Assembly: GCF_010748935.1 (NCBI RefSeq)
Contig: NZ_CP048796.1
Location: 747,001 to 811,000, forward strand
Source: Providencia vermicola
Lineage (GTDB): Bacteria > Pseudomonadota > Gammaproteobacteria > Enterobacterales > Enterobacteriaceae
Reading direction: 5' to 3'
Length of the DNA stretch: 64,000 bases
A model generated the notes under the pieces. The model searched no databases. It was given only the letters and a program-made list of their open reading frames with translations, and was not told the origin of the DNA. Numbering within the stretch: position 1 is the stretch's first letter; every line of letters starts with the position of its first letter. Positions 30,043 through 39,500 of the stretch are shown here, piece after piece. Made by a program: the position numbers and the translations under genes.

Positions 30043-31197
30043 ATGGGGCTTAAACGTATATTTTTATTAATAGGTATTACATTATTATTTTTTACGGGGC
30101 TGGCGAATGCCGCTTGTGTAAGAATGAATGGTGGTATCTCAGGTGGACCCATTATTCTTGGTTCTAAAGTGGATTTATATATTTATGGATTGGAATTTCA
30201 ACCAGCAGGGACGCAACTTTATATTGAGTCATTTTCCAATGCCAATATGGCCTCTTTAATGGGAAAAACATTAGAAACCATCGTGTTTCAATGTGATATA
30301 ACGGATGCAGATAATATATTTGAAATGTATTACTTGCCTAGTGGAGCTATTGATAATGGCAACTATCTGTTTATTGCTAATGGTATTAAATATTGGGCCG
30401 TAAGGGCACCTGAATTAAGCTTTCAAATGTTTTTAGGAATGAATAAATCGGTTGATAATCAGTATGATAATAGGGTGAGTAGACGAAAAATAGGTTATGA
30501 AGTCGATCCTGTCAATAGCAATAAAATAAATATCAAAATGAAACATTTTTCAGGCGTGACCTTGGAACAAGCCCGTTCGACTGCTGCTGCCAACTCGAAC
30601 TCATATACATCAATTGCAGGATTTGATCGCGGCGCAATAGGCTTTTCTGGGCCGGGTATCAATGCCGCTCAAGGGAATGCTGGGTTTCCTAGCGCTGGGA
30701 GTTATTTACCTATTCGTATGAGGCCTGTTGGGGCTCGAGTCGTATCAACATGTGGCTTGAGTGCCGTACAATCGACGGTGAATTTAGGAAGGCATTCTGC
30801 TGCTGATATTCCTTCTATTCCTGTGCCATTTTCATTTACATTAAAATGCCAAAGAGGCGCAAGAATTAGCTATGGATTTGCACCTGGGGAAGAAAATAGA
30901 GTAAAGAATGAAACGAACTATTTGTTATTAGATCCTAATTTAGGTTCAACAGCAACTGGCATAGCCATTGAAATCTTAACGTCTTCAGGGGTTCGTAATA
31001 ATTTACTAAATTTAGGTGTTGTAGGAGGGCAAATTCCGGCGACTAATAATTGGACTCGCGTGCCAATTCCAACGACAGGGGCTGCAACGCATGAAGTTCA
31101 ACTGAATTTTTTAGCTCGCTTTGTTCCCTACGGTGGTGTTCCAATTACACCCGGTAGAGCGAATAGCAAAATGACGATAATGTTAAATACTAATTAG
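30043..31197 (+). CDS. Two-domain fimbrial tip adhesin, paralogue 2
   Basis: 384-residue paralogue of the preceding adhesin. Signal peptide ends near ANAA (about residue 22); the N-domain carries VDLYIYGLEFQPAGT, VFQCDIT, KIGYEVDPVNSNKI and MKHFSGVT; the pilin-type domain from about residue 236 has STCGLS, LKCQRG and SYGFAPGEEN and ends KMTIMLNTN. Four cysteines match those of paralogue 1. The N-domains have diverged more than the C-domains, which fits a shared docking site with different binding specificity. ATG 30043 has GGGAGGGA at good distance; a GTG one codon earlier is less well spaced. It is the last gene of the operon. Confidence 0.82.
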   Translation: MGLKRIFLLIGITLLFFTGLANAACVRMNGGISGGPIILGSKVDLYIYGLEFQPAGTQLYIESFSNANMASLMGKTLETIVFQCDITDADNIFEMYYLPSGAIDNGNYLFIANGIKYWAVRAPELSFQMFLGMNKSVDNQYDNRVSRRKIGYEVDPVNSNKINIKMKHFSGVTLEQARSTAAANSNSYTSIAGFDRGAIGFSGPGINAAQGNAGFPSAGSYLPIRMRPVGARVVSTCGLSAVQSTVNLGRHSAADIPSIPVPFSFTLKCQRGARISYGFAPGEENRVKNETNYLLLDPNLGSTATGIAIEILTSSGVRNNLLNLGVVGGQIPATNNWTRVPIPTTGAATHEVQLNFLARFVPYGGVPITPGRANSKMTIMLNTN

Positions 31198-31241
31198 TTA
31201 AGATGATGAATGATAACGATAAAATAATGTCGTCAATAGAG

Positions 31242-31277
31242 TTGAAAGAGTTAGCCAACTATCGCTAACTCTTTCAA
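31242..31277. terminator. Long inverted repeat between convergent fimbrial genes
   Basis: TTGAAAGAGTTAGC (31242-31255) and GCTAACTCTTTCAA (31264-31277) are exact complements around 8 bases, followed by an A-run. It lies between the adhesin operon and the convergent mini-pilin gene and may end both transcripts, though T-tracts are poor. Confidence 0.55.
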
Positions 31278-31289
31278 AAAAATACTACG

Positions 31290-31592
31290 TTAATCATAAG
31301 TAATATTGAGGGTCGGTTTATTGTTAAATTGGTTATATTCCACTTTGACATAATCAGAGCTAAGTTGCTTGGCGTTCTTGAGTGAGCTAGTTTTAGTTAA
31401 GTTTTTACCATTGCGATAACATTCCAGGTTAATTTGCTCACTATTTGACACGGTGACTTCACAGAGTGGTTCATAGACATAACCCACAAAGGTAATCGTG
31501 CCTCCACCTATTTTGTTTGTTGCGGCATGAGAGAAAGTGAAACTAGAAATGAGTACAGCAGTAACAGTAACAATTAAAGATAAACGTTTCAT
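31290..31592 (-). CDS. Mini-pilin-like exported protein
   Basis: 100-residue protein from ATG 31592 (GGGGG upstream). Signal peptide to about residue 24 (SHAA), then GGGTITFVGYVYEPLCEVTV, the start of a type 1 pilin domain with the first pilin Cys, and a second Cys in NLECYRNG. The mature part is only about 75 residues, roughly half a pilin, and ends PTLNITYD. It lacks space for a full subunit fold, so it may be a truncated pilin, an assembly terminator or a periplasmic regulator. It is convergent to the fimbrial operon. Confidence 0.65.
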   Translation of the reverse strand: MKRLSLIVTVTAVLISSFTFSHAATNKIGGGTITFVGYVYEPLCEVTVSNSEQINLECYRNGKNLTKTSSLKNAKQLSSDYVKVEYNQFNNKPTLNITYD

Positions 31593-32076
31593 TAGCATCT
31601 ACCCCCTAGTTGGAACTAGCGCTACTTTAATAACACGGATAGCGCGTTACGAATTCTCATCTCTAAGTTTAGTTCAGTTACGAGTAAAAAATATGACATG
31701 TACTAAAGAAACATCGATTTTCTTTAGCATATTTTGTTTTTGAGTGATTTCTAACCGAGATAGGCAGGCGGGAGTGATATATAAAAATTCGTAAAATGAA
31801 TCTTAATTGGATTTTTAATCTGTATGTATCCCGTATTTAGTGGGTTTGACGAGGCTTGGTGGGCGGTTTTTGCTTTTATATTTGGGCGTAAATATTCAGT
31901 GATAAAAGTTATTGATGACAACATTTTGAGTATTAAATAGAAACCGCCCAAATTTTATCATTTTTGAATCCCTTGGTGTTGGTTGGCATTGCAAAGTTGT
32001 AGCGATTTAATGTAGAAGGTGATTAGCCCCTATTTATAACAAATAGGGGCATTTTTTATTATCGTTTTATAATGAA
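31593..32076. other. Gene-free stretch with two inverted repeats
   Basis: No convincing gene. TGGGCGGTTT (31860-31869) and AAACCGCCCA (31941-31950) are exact complements 71 bases apart. GCCCCTATTT and AAATAGGGGC (about 32026-32050) make a terminator-like hairpin followed by ATTTTTTATT on the plus strand, just beyond the nitroreductase stop on the other strand. Confidence 0.5.
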
Positions 32077-32676
32077 TTACTTGAAGATTTTGAAGCGTTC
32101 TTCATCATCCATAAAGTCTTTATCACCTGCTGGGGCATTGATTGAACCAAATACCATTTGAGCACGTAATACCCAGCTATCCGGTGTTCCCCATTCTTTT
32201 TGAACTTGGTTATCAATTAATGGGTTATAGTGCTGTAGTGATGCACCGACATTTTCTTGTGCTAATGCCGTCCAGACCGCAAATTGCGCAATACCACTTG
32301 CTTGTTCAGACCAAATAGGGAAGTTGTCAGCGTAGAGTGGGAACTGCTCTTGCAGGCTTTTAACGACATCCATATCTTCAAAGAATAAAATAGAGCCAGC
32401 ACCCGCAGCGAAACTGTCTATTTTTTGTTCTGTTGCCGCGAAAGCTTTTTCAGGAACAATTGTACGCAAGATTTCTTTGGTGAGATTCCACAATTTTTTA
32501 TGCTCTGCACCAAATAAAATGACGACCCGTGATGTTTGAGAGTTAAAAGAAGAAGGTGAATGTTTCACTGCTTCTTTAATTAATTTTGTAACGTGTTCCT
32601 CAGAAACAGGTAATGCATCGCCGAGGTTGTAAATAGTACGGCGGTTTTTAATCATTTCGATAAATGCATTTGACAT
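32077..32676 (-). CDS. Nitroreductase family protein (Frm2-like)
   Basis: FMN-dependent oxidoreductase candidate of 199 residues. The N-terminal RRTIYNLGDALPV and the HSPSSFNSQTSRVVILFG block (residues 12-55) form the FMN-binding start of the fatty-acid-repression-mutant/Frm2-like nitroreductase subgroup, and WTALAQENVGASLQHYNP near residues 137-155 is the conserved second half. Such enzymes reduce nitroaromatics or quinones; the natural substrate is unknown. Monocistronic. Confidence 0.85.
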   Translation of the reverse strand: MSNAFIEMIKNRRTIYNLGDALPVSEEHVTKLIKEAVKHSPSSFNSQTSRVVILFGAEHKKLWNLTKEILRTIVPEKAFAATEQKIDSFAAGAGSILFFEDMDVVKSLQEQFPLYADNFPIWSEQASGIAQFAVWTALAQENVGASLQHYNPLIDNQVQKEWGTPDSWVLRAQMVFGSINAPAGDKDFMDDEERFKIFK

Positions 32677-32991
32677 TTGAGTCTCCTAGCTATTTGTTAG
32701 CGCACGGCATTATATTAAACGTTTCAGAAGCCGTTATTCGTTAGTTGAGTATTACTATAGCGTTGTGGCGAAAAAATCATAGAAAAAAAAATTAACGATA
32801 AGGTTCAAATTTTTCGCTCTAGTGTGTGCTGGATTAATGATGTTTTAAATCAATATGATATGTTTTGTTGCTTTGGTTTGAAACCCTATTTTGGAGAGTG
32901 CTTTGAATGTTCGGTGAGTGAAATTGAAAGAGGTTTATGCCGTCAGGAACAGGTATAACCATATGTAATCTATCGTTATACCTGACATTTT
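32677..32991. other. Gap with bidirectional hairpin
   Basis: 315 bases without a gene. CAGGTATAAC (32950-32959) and GTTATACCTG (32975-32984) pair exactly and sit just beyond the stop of the MetQ-like pseudogene, with ATTTTTTATT on the plus-strand side. The rest presumably carries the nitroreductase promoter; no specific site was recognised. Confidence 0.5.
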
Positions 32992-33842
32992 TTATTTGAG
33001 AGTAGATAAAGGCTGAACAATTTGTATTTTTGTGCCACCAAAATTGTCCTGAATATAATTTTTAACCGCGTCGGTATGATAAAGTTCAGCTAGTTTATTA
33101 AAGGCTGGGTTATCTTTATTTTCTGTTTTAACGACGAGTACATTGATCATATTGTTAATACTACCATCATTTTGTTCTCTAAATAATGAATCTTTAAGTG
33201 CATTTAAGCCACCTTCTTGTGCTGCGGTATTTCCAATAACAGCAATATCGACATCAGGTAATGCTCGTGGACCATGAGCATACTTAATTTGTTTAAATTC
33301 GAGTTGTTTAGGATTTTCAACAATATCATTAACTGACCCTGTGGCTTGGTTAAAGTCTGGTTTTAATGTAATAAGTTGAGATTTTTGCAACAATAATAAT
33401 GCTCTAGCATGATTTGCAGTATCATTGGGAATTGCAACTAATGCTTTATTAGGTATCTCTTCTAGCGTTTTATATTTCGAGGAATAAATGGCCATAGGTT
33501 CAAAGTAAGTAGTTGTAATCGCCGCGAGTTGATGGTGGTGATTTTGATTGAAATCTTTTAAAAATCCCCAAGATTGAAAGGCATTAACATCAACATCGCC
33601 ATCAATAGTCGCTTGACACCATCATCTATAATCTTAACATCGATATCTAATCCCGCATCTTTAGCTGCCTGAGATTGAGCGATAAATCGCCAAATATCAG
33701 CATCGCTTCCATGGCTACCAATAATGATTTTTTGCTTCTCTTGTGAATTCGTTTTATCAGTTTCTGTCGTTTTATTTTCATCTGAACAAGCACTCATGAT
33801 GGCAACAGAAAATGTTAACAACAATACAGCGAGCTTTTTCAT
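32992..33842 (-). pseudogene. MetQ/NlpA-type substrate-binding lipoprotein, frameshifted
   Basis: The 5' part encodes a lipoprotein signal with lipobox (VAIMSACSDE) and KIIIGSHGSDADIWRFI; the 3' part (from 33495) encodes the second lobe with IPNDTANHARALLLLQK and VIGNTAAQEGGL, both typical of the D-methionine/NlpA family. Near 33611 one base is missing: restoring it turns DGVKRLL into DGVKATIDGDVDVNAFQSWGF and joins both halves. As read, only truncated products form. No ATPase or permease gene (metN, metI) is adjacent. It is divergent from the oxygenase gene. Confidence 0.88.
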
Positions 33843-34071
33843 TTTTTTACCCTATTCGTTATTTATTTCTTTATCTAATCAGAATAAATAAGTGTTTTTG
33901 AAATAACATTTTATAAAAATAAACAACTTTTAGTTATATGAAATTAATTAAGATAGGTTATATCGATATGTTTTTAAGTTATTTTTAGCCTTTTTTATAT
34001 ATGGTATTTATTTATATCAGTGTGGATGAAAAAACCACTATTATGATAATTAAATATTAATAGGAATTATT

Positions 34072-35106
34072 ATGTCATCATATCAATTACCCATTATCGA
34101 TCTTCGTGAGTTAGATAATCCGGAAACACAAAAACATTTTTATCAAAAGCTACGTTTTATCGCTCGTGAAATAGGCTTTTTTTATCTTGTTGGTCACGCT
34201 ATTCCAGTCGAACAACGAGAGGATTTGCTTGTTAATATGAAACGGTTTTTTGCCTTACCGAAAACAGAAAAAGACAAGATAAACATGAGCCACTCAAGGC
34301 ATTTTCGTGGTTATACGGCCTCAACGCAGGAGAATACCCGAAACCAGCCTGATTATCGGGAACAAATTGATATTGGGGAAGAACTGCCAGCATTAGCACT
34401 CACAGAGCAGGACCCTATTTGGTGGAATTTACAAGGCCCTAACCAATGGCCTGAAACACTACCTGAATTGAAAACAGCGGCGTTAGCGTGGCAATCAGCC
34501 ATGAGAGACATTGCCGTGAAATTAATCAGAGCGTTTCTTGTGGCATTGGAATTACCTGAGAATAGTTTTGATCAGATTATTGCCGAGCCTGCTCAACATT
34601 TATTAAAGTTGATTCATTATCCGGCACGGGATGACCAAAATGAAGGTGGGCAAGGAGTTGGAGCGCATAAGGATGCGGGAATACTCACATTATTATGGCA
34701 AGATAATATTGGGGGATTACAAGTCGAAACAGATAATGGTTGGGTCGATGTTGCTCCGTTAGAAAATGCTTTCGTTGTCAACATTGGAGAAGTGTTTGAA
34801 TTGGCAACCAACGGTTATTTACGCGCAAACGTGCATCAAGTTGTTAGGCAAAAGAATAGTGTTTCACGTTATTCGATTGCTTATTTCATCACGCCAAGTG
34901 TTTTTGCCGATGAAGTACCATTATTGCCATTACCCCATTATCTTGCTCAACAAGCATTGGGGCCAGAGAGTGATCCCTTGAATCCAATGTTTACCAATCT
35001 AGGAAAAAATGCAATTAAAGGGCGATTACGCTCACATTTATCGGTCACACGTCAGTTTTATCCGGAAGAATACGAGCAAATTGTTAAAAATAGCAATATC
35101 TTATGA
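34072..35106 (+). CDS. 2-oxoglutarate/Fe(II) oxygenase, isopenicillin N synthase family
   Basis: 344-residue cytoplasmic oxygenase. An N-terminal DIOX_N domain (PIIDLRELD, ...AREIGFFYLVGHAIP) precedes the catalytic jelly roll. The iron facial triad is readable as H199 and D201 in GAHKDAG and H255 in ANVHQVV, and the 2-oxoglutarate-binding pair as R266 and S268 in SRYSIAYF. Substrate is not known. The next gene, a Cys/Met-type PLP lyase, lies 45 bases downstream on the same strand, and a methionine-type binding protein gene is divergent, so a sulfur-containing amino acid or derivative is a reasonable guess. ATG follows AGGAAT. Confidence 0.85.
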   Translation: MSSYQLPIIDLRELDNPETQKHFYQKLRFIAREIGFFYLVGHAIPVEQREDLLVNMKRFFALPKTEKDKINMSHSRHFRGYTASTQENTRNQPDYREQIDIGEELPALALTEQDPIWWNLQGPNQWPETLPELKTAALAWQSAMRDIAVKLIRAFLVALELPENSFDQIIAEPAQHLLKLIHYPARDDQNEGGQGVGAHKDAGILTLLWQDNIGGLQVETDNGWVDVAPLENAFVVNIGEVFELATNGYLRANVHQVVRQKNSVSRYSIAYFITPSVFADEVPLLPLPHYLAQQALGPESDPLNPMFTNLGKNAIKGRLRSHLSVTRQFYPEEYEQIVKNSNIL

Positions 35107-35151
35107 TGTACTCAGTATAAAGCTGTAGATTGATCTTATTGGAGTACAACG

Positions 35152-36435
35152 ATGTCAAGTCGCTATTATAAAAAAGAATTAAATGGACACACACTGTCAC
35201 CAGAAACATTGATGATGAGTTATGGATATGATCCTGAACTATCCGAAGGGGCCATTAAACCTCCTGTTTTTCTAACCTCAACTTTTGTATTTAAAACAGC
35301 TCAGGAAGGAAAAGACTTTTTCAATATGGTTAGTGGGCGCACACCTACACCCGATAACCAAAAACAGGGGCTAGTCTATTCACGCTTCAATCATCCTAAT
35401 AGTGAGATTGTTGAAGATAGGCTTGCCTTATATGAAGGTGCTGAAAGCGCTGCGCTCTTTTCGTCAGGCATGTCTGCAATTACAACGTGTTTGCTGGCAT
35501 TTCTCAAACCTGGCGATGTGTTATTACATTCTCAGCCCCTGTATGGTGGCACAGAAACCTTATTTTTGAATACGCTAGCTCGATTTGGGATAACGCCAGT
35601 GGCATTCCAAAATGGGTGCGATGCGGAGTCTATTCGAGAGGTGATTAACGGTATCGATCCTGAAAAAAGGATTGCGGCGATTTATATCGAAACGCCGTCT
35701 AATCCATTAAATACGTTAGTTGGTATTCACTTACTTAGTGAGATAGCGCAAGAAATTGCTCAAACACGACAAAGTGAAAAACCGCTACTGATCTGTGATA
35801 ACACGTTATTGGGACCTATATTTCAGAAGCCTTTAGCGCTGGGTGCCGATTTAAGTGTGTATTCACTCACTAAATATGTCGGCGGGCATTCGGATTTGGT
35901 CGCGGGGGGCGTCGTTGGACGCCGTGAATTACTTGATAAAGTGCGAGCACAACGCAATGCAATTGGCACTCAACTTGACCCTCATTCAAGTTGGATGATA
36001 GGACGTTCATTAGAAACGTTGCAATTAAGAATGGAAAAAGCCAATGACAATGCTCAGCAACTTGCTACTTTTTTACACCAGCATCCAAAAGTAAAAAAGG
36101 TGCATTACCCTGCGTTTCTGTCCGAGGAAAGTGCGGAGTATCAAGTTTACTCGGCGCAATGTTCGGGAGCCGGTTCAACGTTTTCTATCAATGTTGGGGA
36201 TAATGAGGAAGATGCGTTTAACTTTCTGAACCACCTTGCGTTATTTAAATTAGCGGTGAGTTTAGGTGGCACGGAGTCGTTAGCATGCCATCCTGCTTCA
36301 ACGACACATTCAGGTATTGCGGAATCTGTTCGTCGCTCCATTGGTATTGAGAGTAATTTAGTACGCTTATCTGTCGGTATTGAAAATGTGAATGACTTAA
36401 AAGAAGCATTATCACAGGCATTAGAGGCGATTTAA
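35152..36435 (+). CDS. Cys/Met metabolism PLP enzyme (methionine gamma-lyase/cystathionine gamma-synthase-like)
   Basis: 427-residue PLP-dependent enzyme. K241 in VYSLTKYVGGHSD is the Schiff-base lysine, D216 in ICDNT the pyridine partner, Y76 and R78 in VYSRFNHPN bind cofactor phosphate across the dimer, and SSGMSAI near residue 104 is the family phosphate loop. The family includes gamma-lyases, gamma-synthases and O-acetylhomoserine sulfhydrylases, so the exact reaction is open; a C-S lyase role fits its partner oxygenase. The N-terminal 35 residues extend beyond the usual fold. AGG-poor start region (TTGGAG upstream). A second member, metC, lies at 10.5 kb. Confidence 0.85.
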   Translation: MSSRYYKKELNGHTLSPETLMMSYGYDPELSEGAIKPPVFLTSTFVFKTAQEGKDFFNMVSGRTPTPDNQKQGLVYSRFNHPNSEIVEDRLALYEGAESAALFSSGMSAITTCLLAFLKPGDVLLHSQPLYGGTETLFLNTLARFGITPVAFQNGCDAESIREVINGIDPEKRIAAIYIETPSNPLNTLVGIHLLSEIAQEIAQTRQSEKPLLICDNTLLGPIFQKPLALGADLSVYSLTKYVGGHSDLVAGGVVGRRELLDKVRAQRNAIGTQLDPHSSWMIGRSLETLQLRMEKANDNAQQLATFLHQHPKVKKVHYPAFLSEESAEYQVYSAQCSGAGSTFSINVGDNEEDAFNFLNHLALFKLAVSLGGTESLACHPASTTHSGIAESVRRSIGIESNLVRLSVGIENVNDLKEALSQALEAI

Positions 36436-36444
36436 ACGTAACGG

Positions 36445-36469
36445 CAGCAGAGGCTATTGGCCTCTGCTG
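36445..36469. terminator. Hairpin between convergent PLP enzyme and sbcC
   Basis: CAGCAGAGGC and GCCTCTGCTG pair exactly around 5 bases. No U-run follows on either strand, but the position between convergent genes suggests transcript ending. Confidence 0.5.
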
Positions 36470-36501
36470 AGATAGTGATGTTGCGCACTACAGCTGTGCG
36501 A

Positions 36502-39500
36502 TCAGTTAACTCTAAATTGACTCGGTAATTCACTAAAGCCAAACCCATTGGTTTTCTTCACGGTGATTTGAACTGGGATCCGCTCTTTCATCGCTTCGAC
36601 ATGGCTGATCACCCCAATCGTTTTTCCAGAGGCATTGAGACTTTCTAATGCATCTAACGCAATATCCAACGTTTCTGGATCGAGAGTACCAAAGCCTTCA
36701 TCCAGAAATAGCGATTCGAGTTGTGTTTTGCTACTCACCATATCAGAGAGCGCGAGTGCGAGCGCTAGGCTAACAAGGAAGCTTTCCCCACCTGAAAGCG
36801 TTTTAATATCTCTCACAGTATCAGCTTGCCAACCATCAATGACTTGTAACTCAAGATCAGCATTATGATTGCGCTTTAGCAAATAGCGGCCATGCAGTTT
36901 ATCGAGTCGTAAATTAGCCAGTGAAATGAGACAGTCGAAGGTGAGCCCTTGAGCGTAACGACGGAACTTATCACCGTCAGCGGAACCAATAAGTTCGGTT
37001 AGATAGCCCCAATCATCGTAGCGAGATTGGCTGTCTGCAATTTCTTGCAGCAAACCTCGTTGTTGATGACGTTGTTGTCTATCAGCCTCAAGCTGACTGA
37101 AAATTTGCCCTTGTTGTTTATTGAGGTTTTTGATCTCTTCATCAAGTTTGGCTATCTCTTGTTGCCATTTTTCTGGGCTGGCCTCGGTAAATGTTTCAGG
37201 TTTCTGATTTAAATGTTCTGATAACGTTAGTTCACCTTCTGTATAGCGTGTTTGCGCCTGTAGTCGTGACTGCTCTAGCTTCTGTTGTAACTGTTCAAGT
37301 TGAAGTTTTTCATCAGAAGATAATAAGGCGCCTAAGAATTCTTGTTGTGTCGCGAATGGACTCATGGAGAGCGCAGTATCGAAAGCCTGTTGAGCGTTGG
37401 CTAATAGAGGCTGATTTTTAGTGATTGCGCCTTCAATTTCAGTTTGGCTACCTTTGAGCGATGCAATCGCTTTTTCACAGTGGCTGATTTGCTCTGTGAG
37501 CTGTTGCTTATGTTGAGTCAGTTTGTCTTGCTGTGCCTGAAGTTGGGCGACAAACGCTGTAATGGGCTGCCCATCTAATAATTGTTGGCGCATAGCTTGC
37601 TTTTGTTGTAGCGTTAATTTTAATTGTTGTAGCTGCTGGCAGGTGCTCTCTAGTCGTTTATTTAAGTCAGCCTGCTGTGCCATTTGCGCTTGTAAGGTTG
37701 CTGCATTGACGGCAATTTTCTTTGCTATCTCTTGAGCTGCTTGCCTTTGTTGTTCATACCGTTGGCCTCGCTGTTCTAATACAGCAAAACGGTTATCAAA
37801 ACTTTCGTTGATGGGCAGATCAAAGTCAGCCAGTGCAATGTGTAATTGCTGCTTTTGCTCATGTTGACGTTGCTGCTGTATGTTCAGCTCGGTTTGTGTT
37901 TCATCGATAAGTTGATGTAAGTGCTTAATACGTTCGATAACCAAGGCAAGTGTCGATTGCTGTTGTTTATTTAAAGACTGTTTTTCATGTAATTGATATT
38001 TTAGTTGTTGATATTTGCGTTCAAGGACAGTGAAATCCTGCAACAATTGTTGTTGTATGGCGAGTTGTTGCTGAAGCTCAGCAATGAATTGTTCAACAAC
38101 AACATCTGTCATCTCTAATTGAGGCGCTAAGGCTTGTTGGCAAGCGGTTACCCATTGCTGGTGTAAGTTGCCTTCTTGGGCAATTAATTGTTGTTGTGAT
38201 CTTTGGTTCTCAGCTTGACGCTGGATTTCTTGTTGTTTCAGTGAATGCTGGGCCATCTGCGTTTGCTTTAACTCTTCCAATTGCTTGGTTAGCTCAGCTA
38301 ATCGCTGTTCCGTTTGCGTCGGCGCAATGGCTTGATACTGTTCAATCGAAGGATGCTCAGTCGACCCGCACAAAGGACAAGGCTCGCCCGAGAGTAATTG
38401 CTGCCGTTCCTTTTCCAAACTGACGATTTTTTGTTCTAAGCGTAACCGTGCAGTCAAGTCTGCTAAATGTGGCTGAAGATGATTAATTTGTGTTTCAGTG
38501 AGTTGAATTTGTTGTTCAGCTTGAGAGATAGACTGAGTAATTTCATCTTGTTGGCTTTGTTTTTGCTTTAATTGTTTCTGTTGTTCCTGCCATTGCGATA
38601 ATAATAAAGGCAATAGTTGGGCATGTTGCAATCTTGTTCGCAGCTGTTCTATTGCGTGATTAAGCTGCTCAACATCGTGTTTGTTCTGCCACGCTAAATA
38701 GTGTGCTTCAACTGCTTGATAGGTCATCGTCTCTTGTTCGAGCTGTTGTTGAGTTTGCGTATTTTGCTCAACTTGCTGCTGTTGCTCGGCGGACAAGGTT
38801 AACTGCTCTTGCGTTAAAGCTTGATGTTTTTGTTTTAATGCCAGTACGCGTTGATTTAACTCATCAATAGAGTGGCCTTGTTGGCGCCATAATCCAATTT
38901 GTTGCAGAATGCGGGCATCTTGTGCATTTTGTTCTAGGTAATGCTGAATGTGTTGTTGTTCTGTATTTGCCAGTTTAGCCTGCTGTTGGGCATCGGAAAT
39001 TAAGGCCTGTTTTGAACGATATTCAGCTTGATCTTGTGATTGTTGCTCTGAAACTTCCCTAATCTGCTGATGTAAATGAGCGATCTCATTGTCCAGAGGG
39101 CGAACTTGACTATCGATCAACAAGGTTTGTTGCTGCACGTAAGCTTGATGTTGCTTGTCTTTATCTTGTGCCTGCGTGAGCTGCATTTGCAACGGGGTGA
39201 GTTGTTGGTGTTGATGTTCGATATGCTGTAAAAGCTGGCGCTGTTTTTCAGTGAGTTCATTCAGGGATTGTTGTTGGCGCTCTAAATCTAGCCATAGCGG
39301 TCGCATACTCTCTGCTGGTAAGTTGTTTGCCAGTTTTTTTAGTTTAGGCTGTGCATCGTTGTAGGCTTGTTCTGCTTGTTGTTTTTCATATTGTAATTGG
39401 CTCAAACGCGCTGCCAATTGTTGCCGACGTTGCTGCCAATATAAGGCCTGTTGATATTGGGCGCGTGTATCATTTAGCTGGCTTTCTTGGCTAGCCAAAT

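Noticed and set aside
31751-31951. Minus-strand frame of 66 residues
   Set aside because: No ribosome site, no recognisable features, and it overlaps the inverted repeat; likely chance.
33558-33842. Independent small lipoprotein of 94 residues
   Set aside because: It is the 5' half of the frameshifted MetQ-like gene; the last 14 residues are out of frame.
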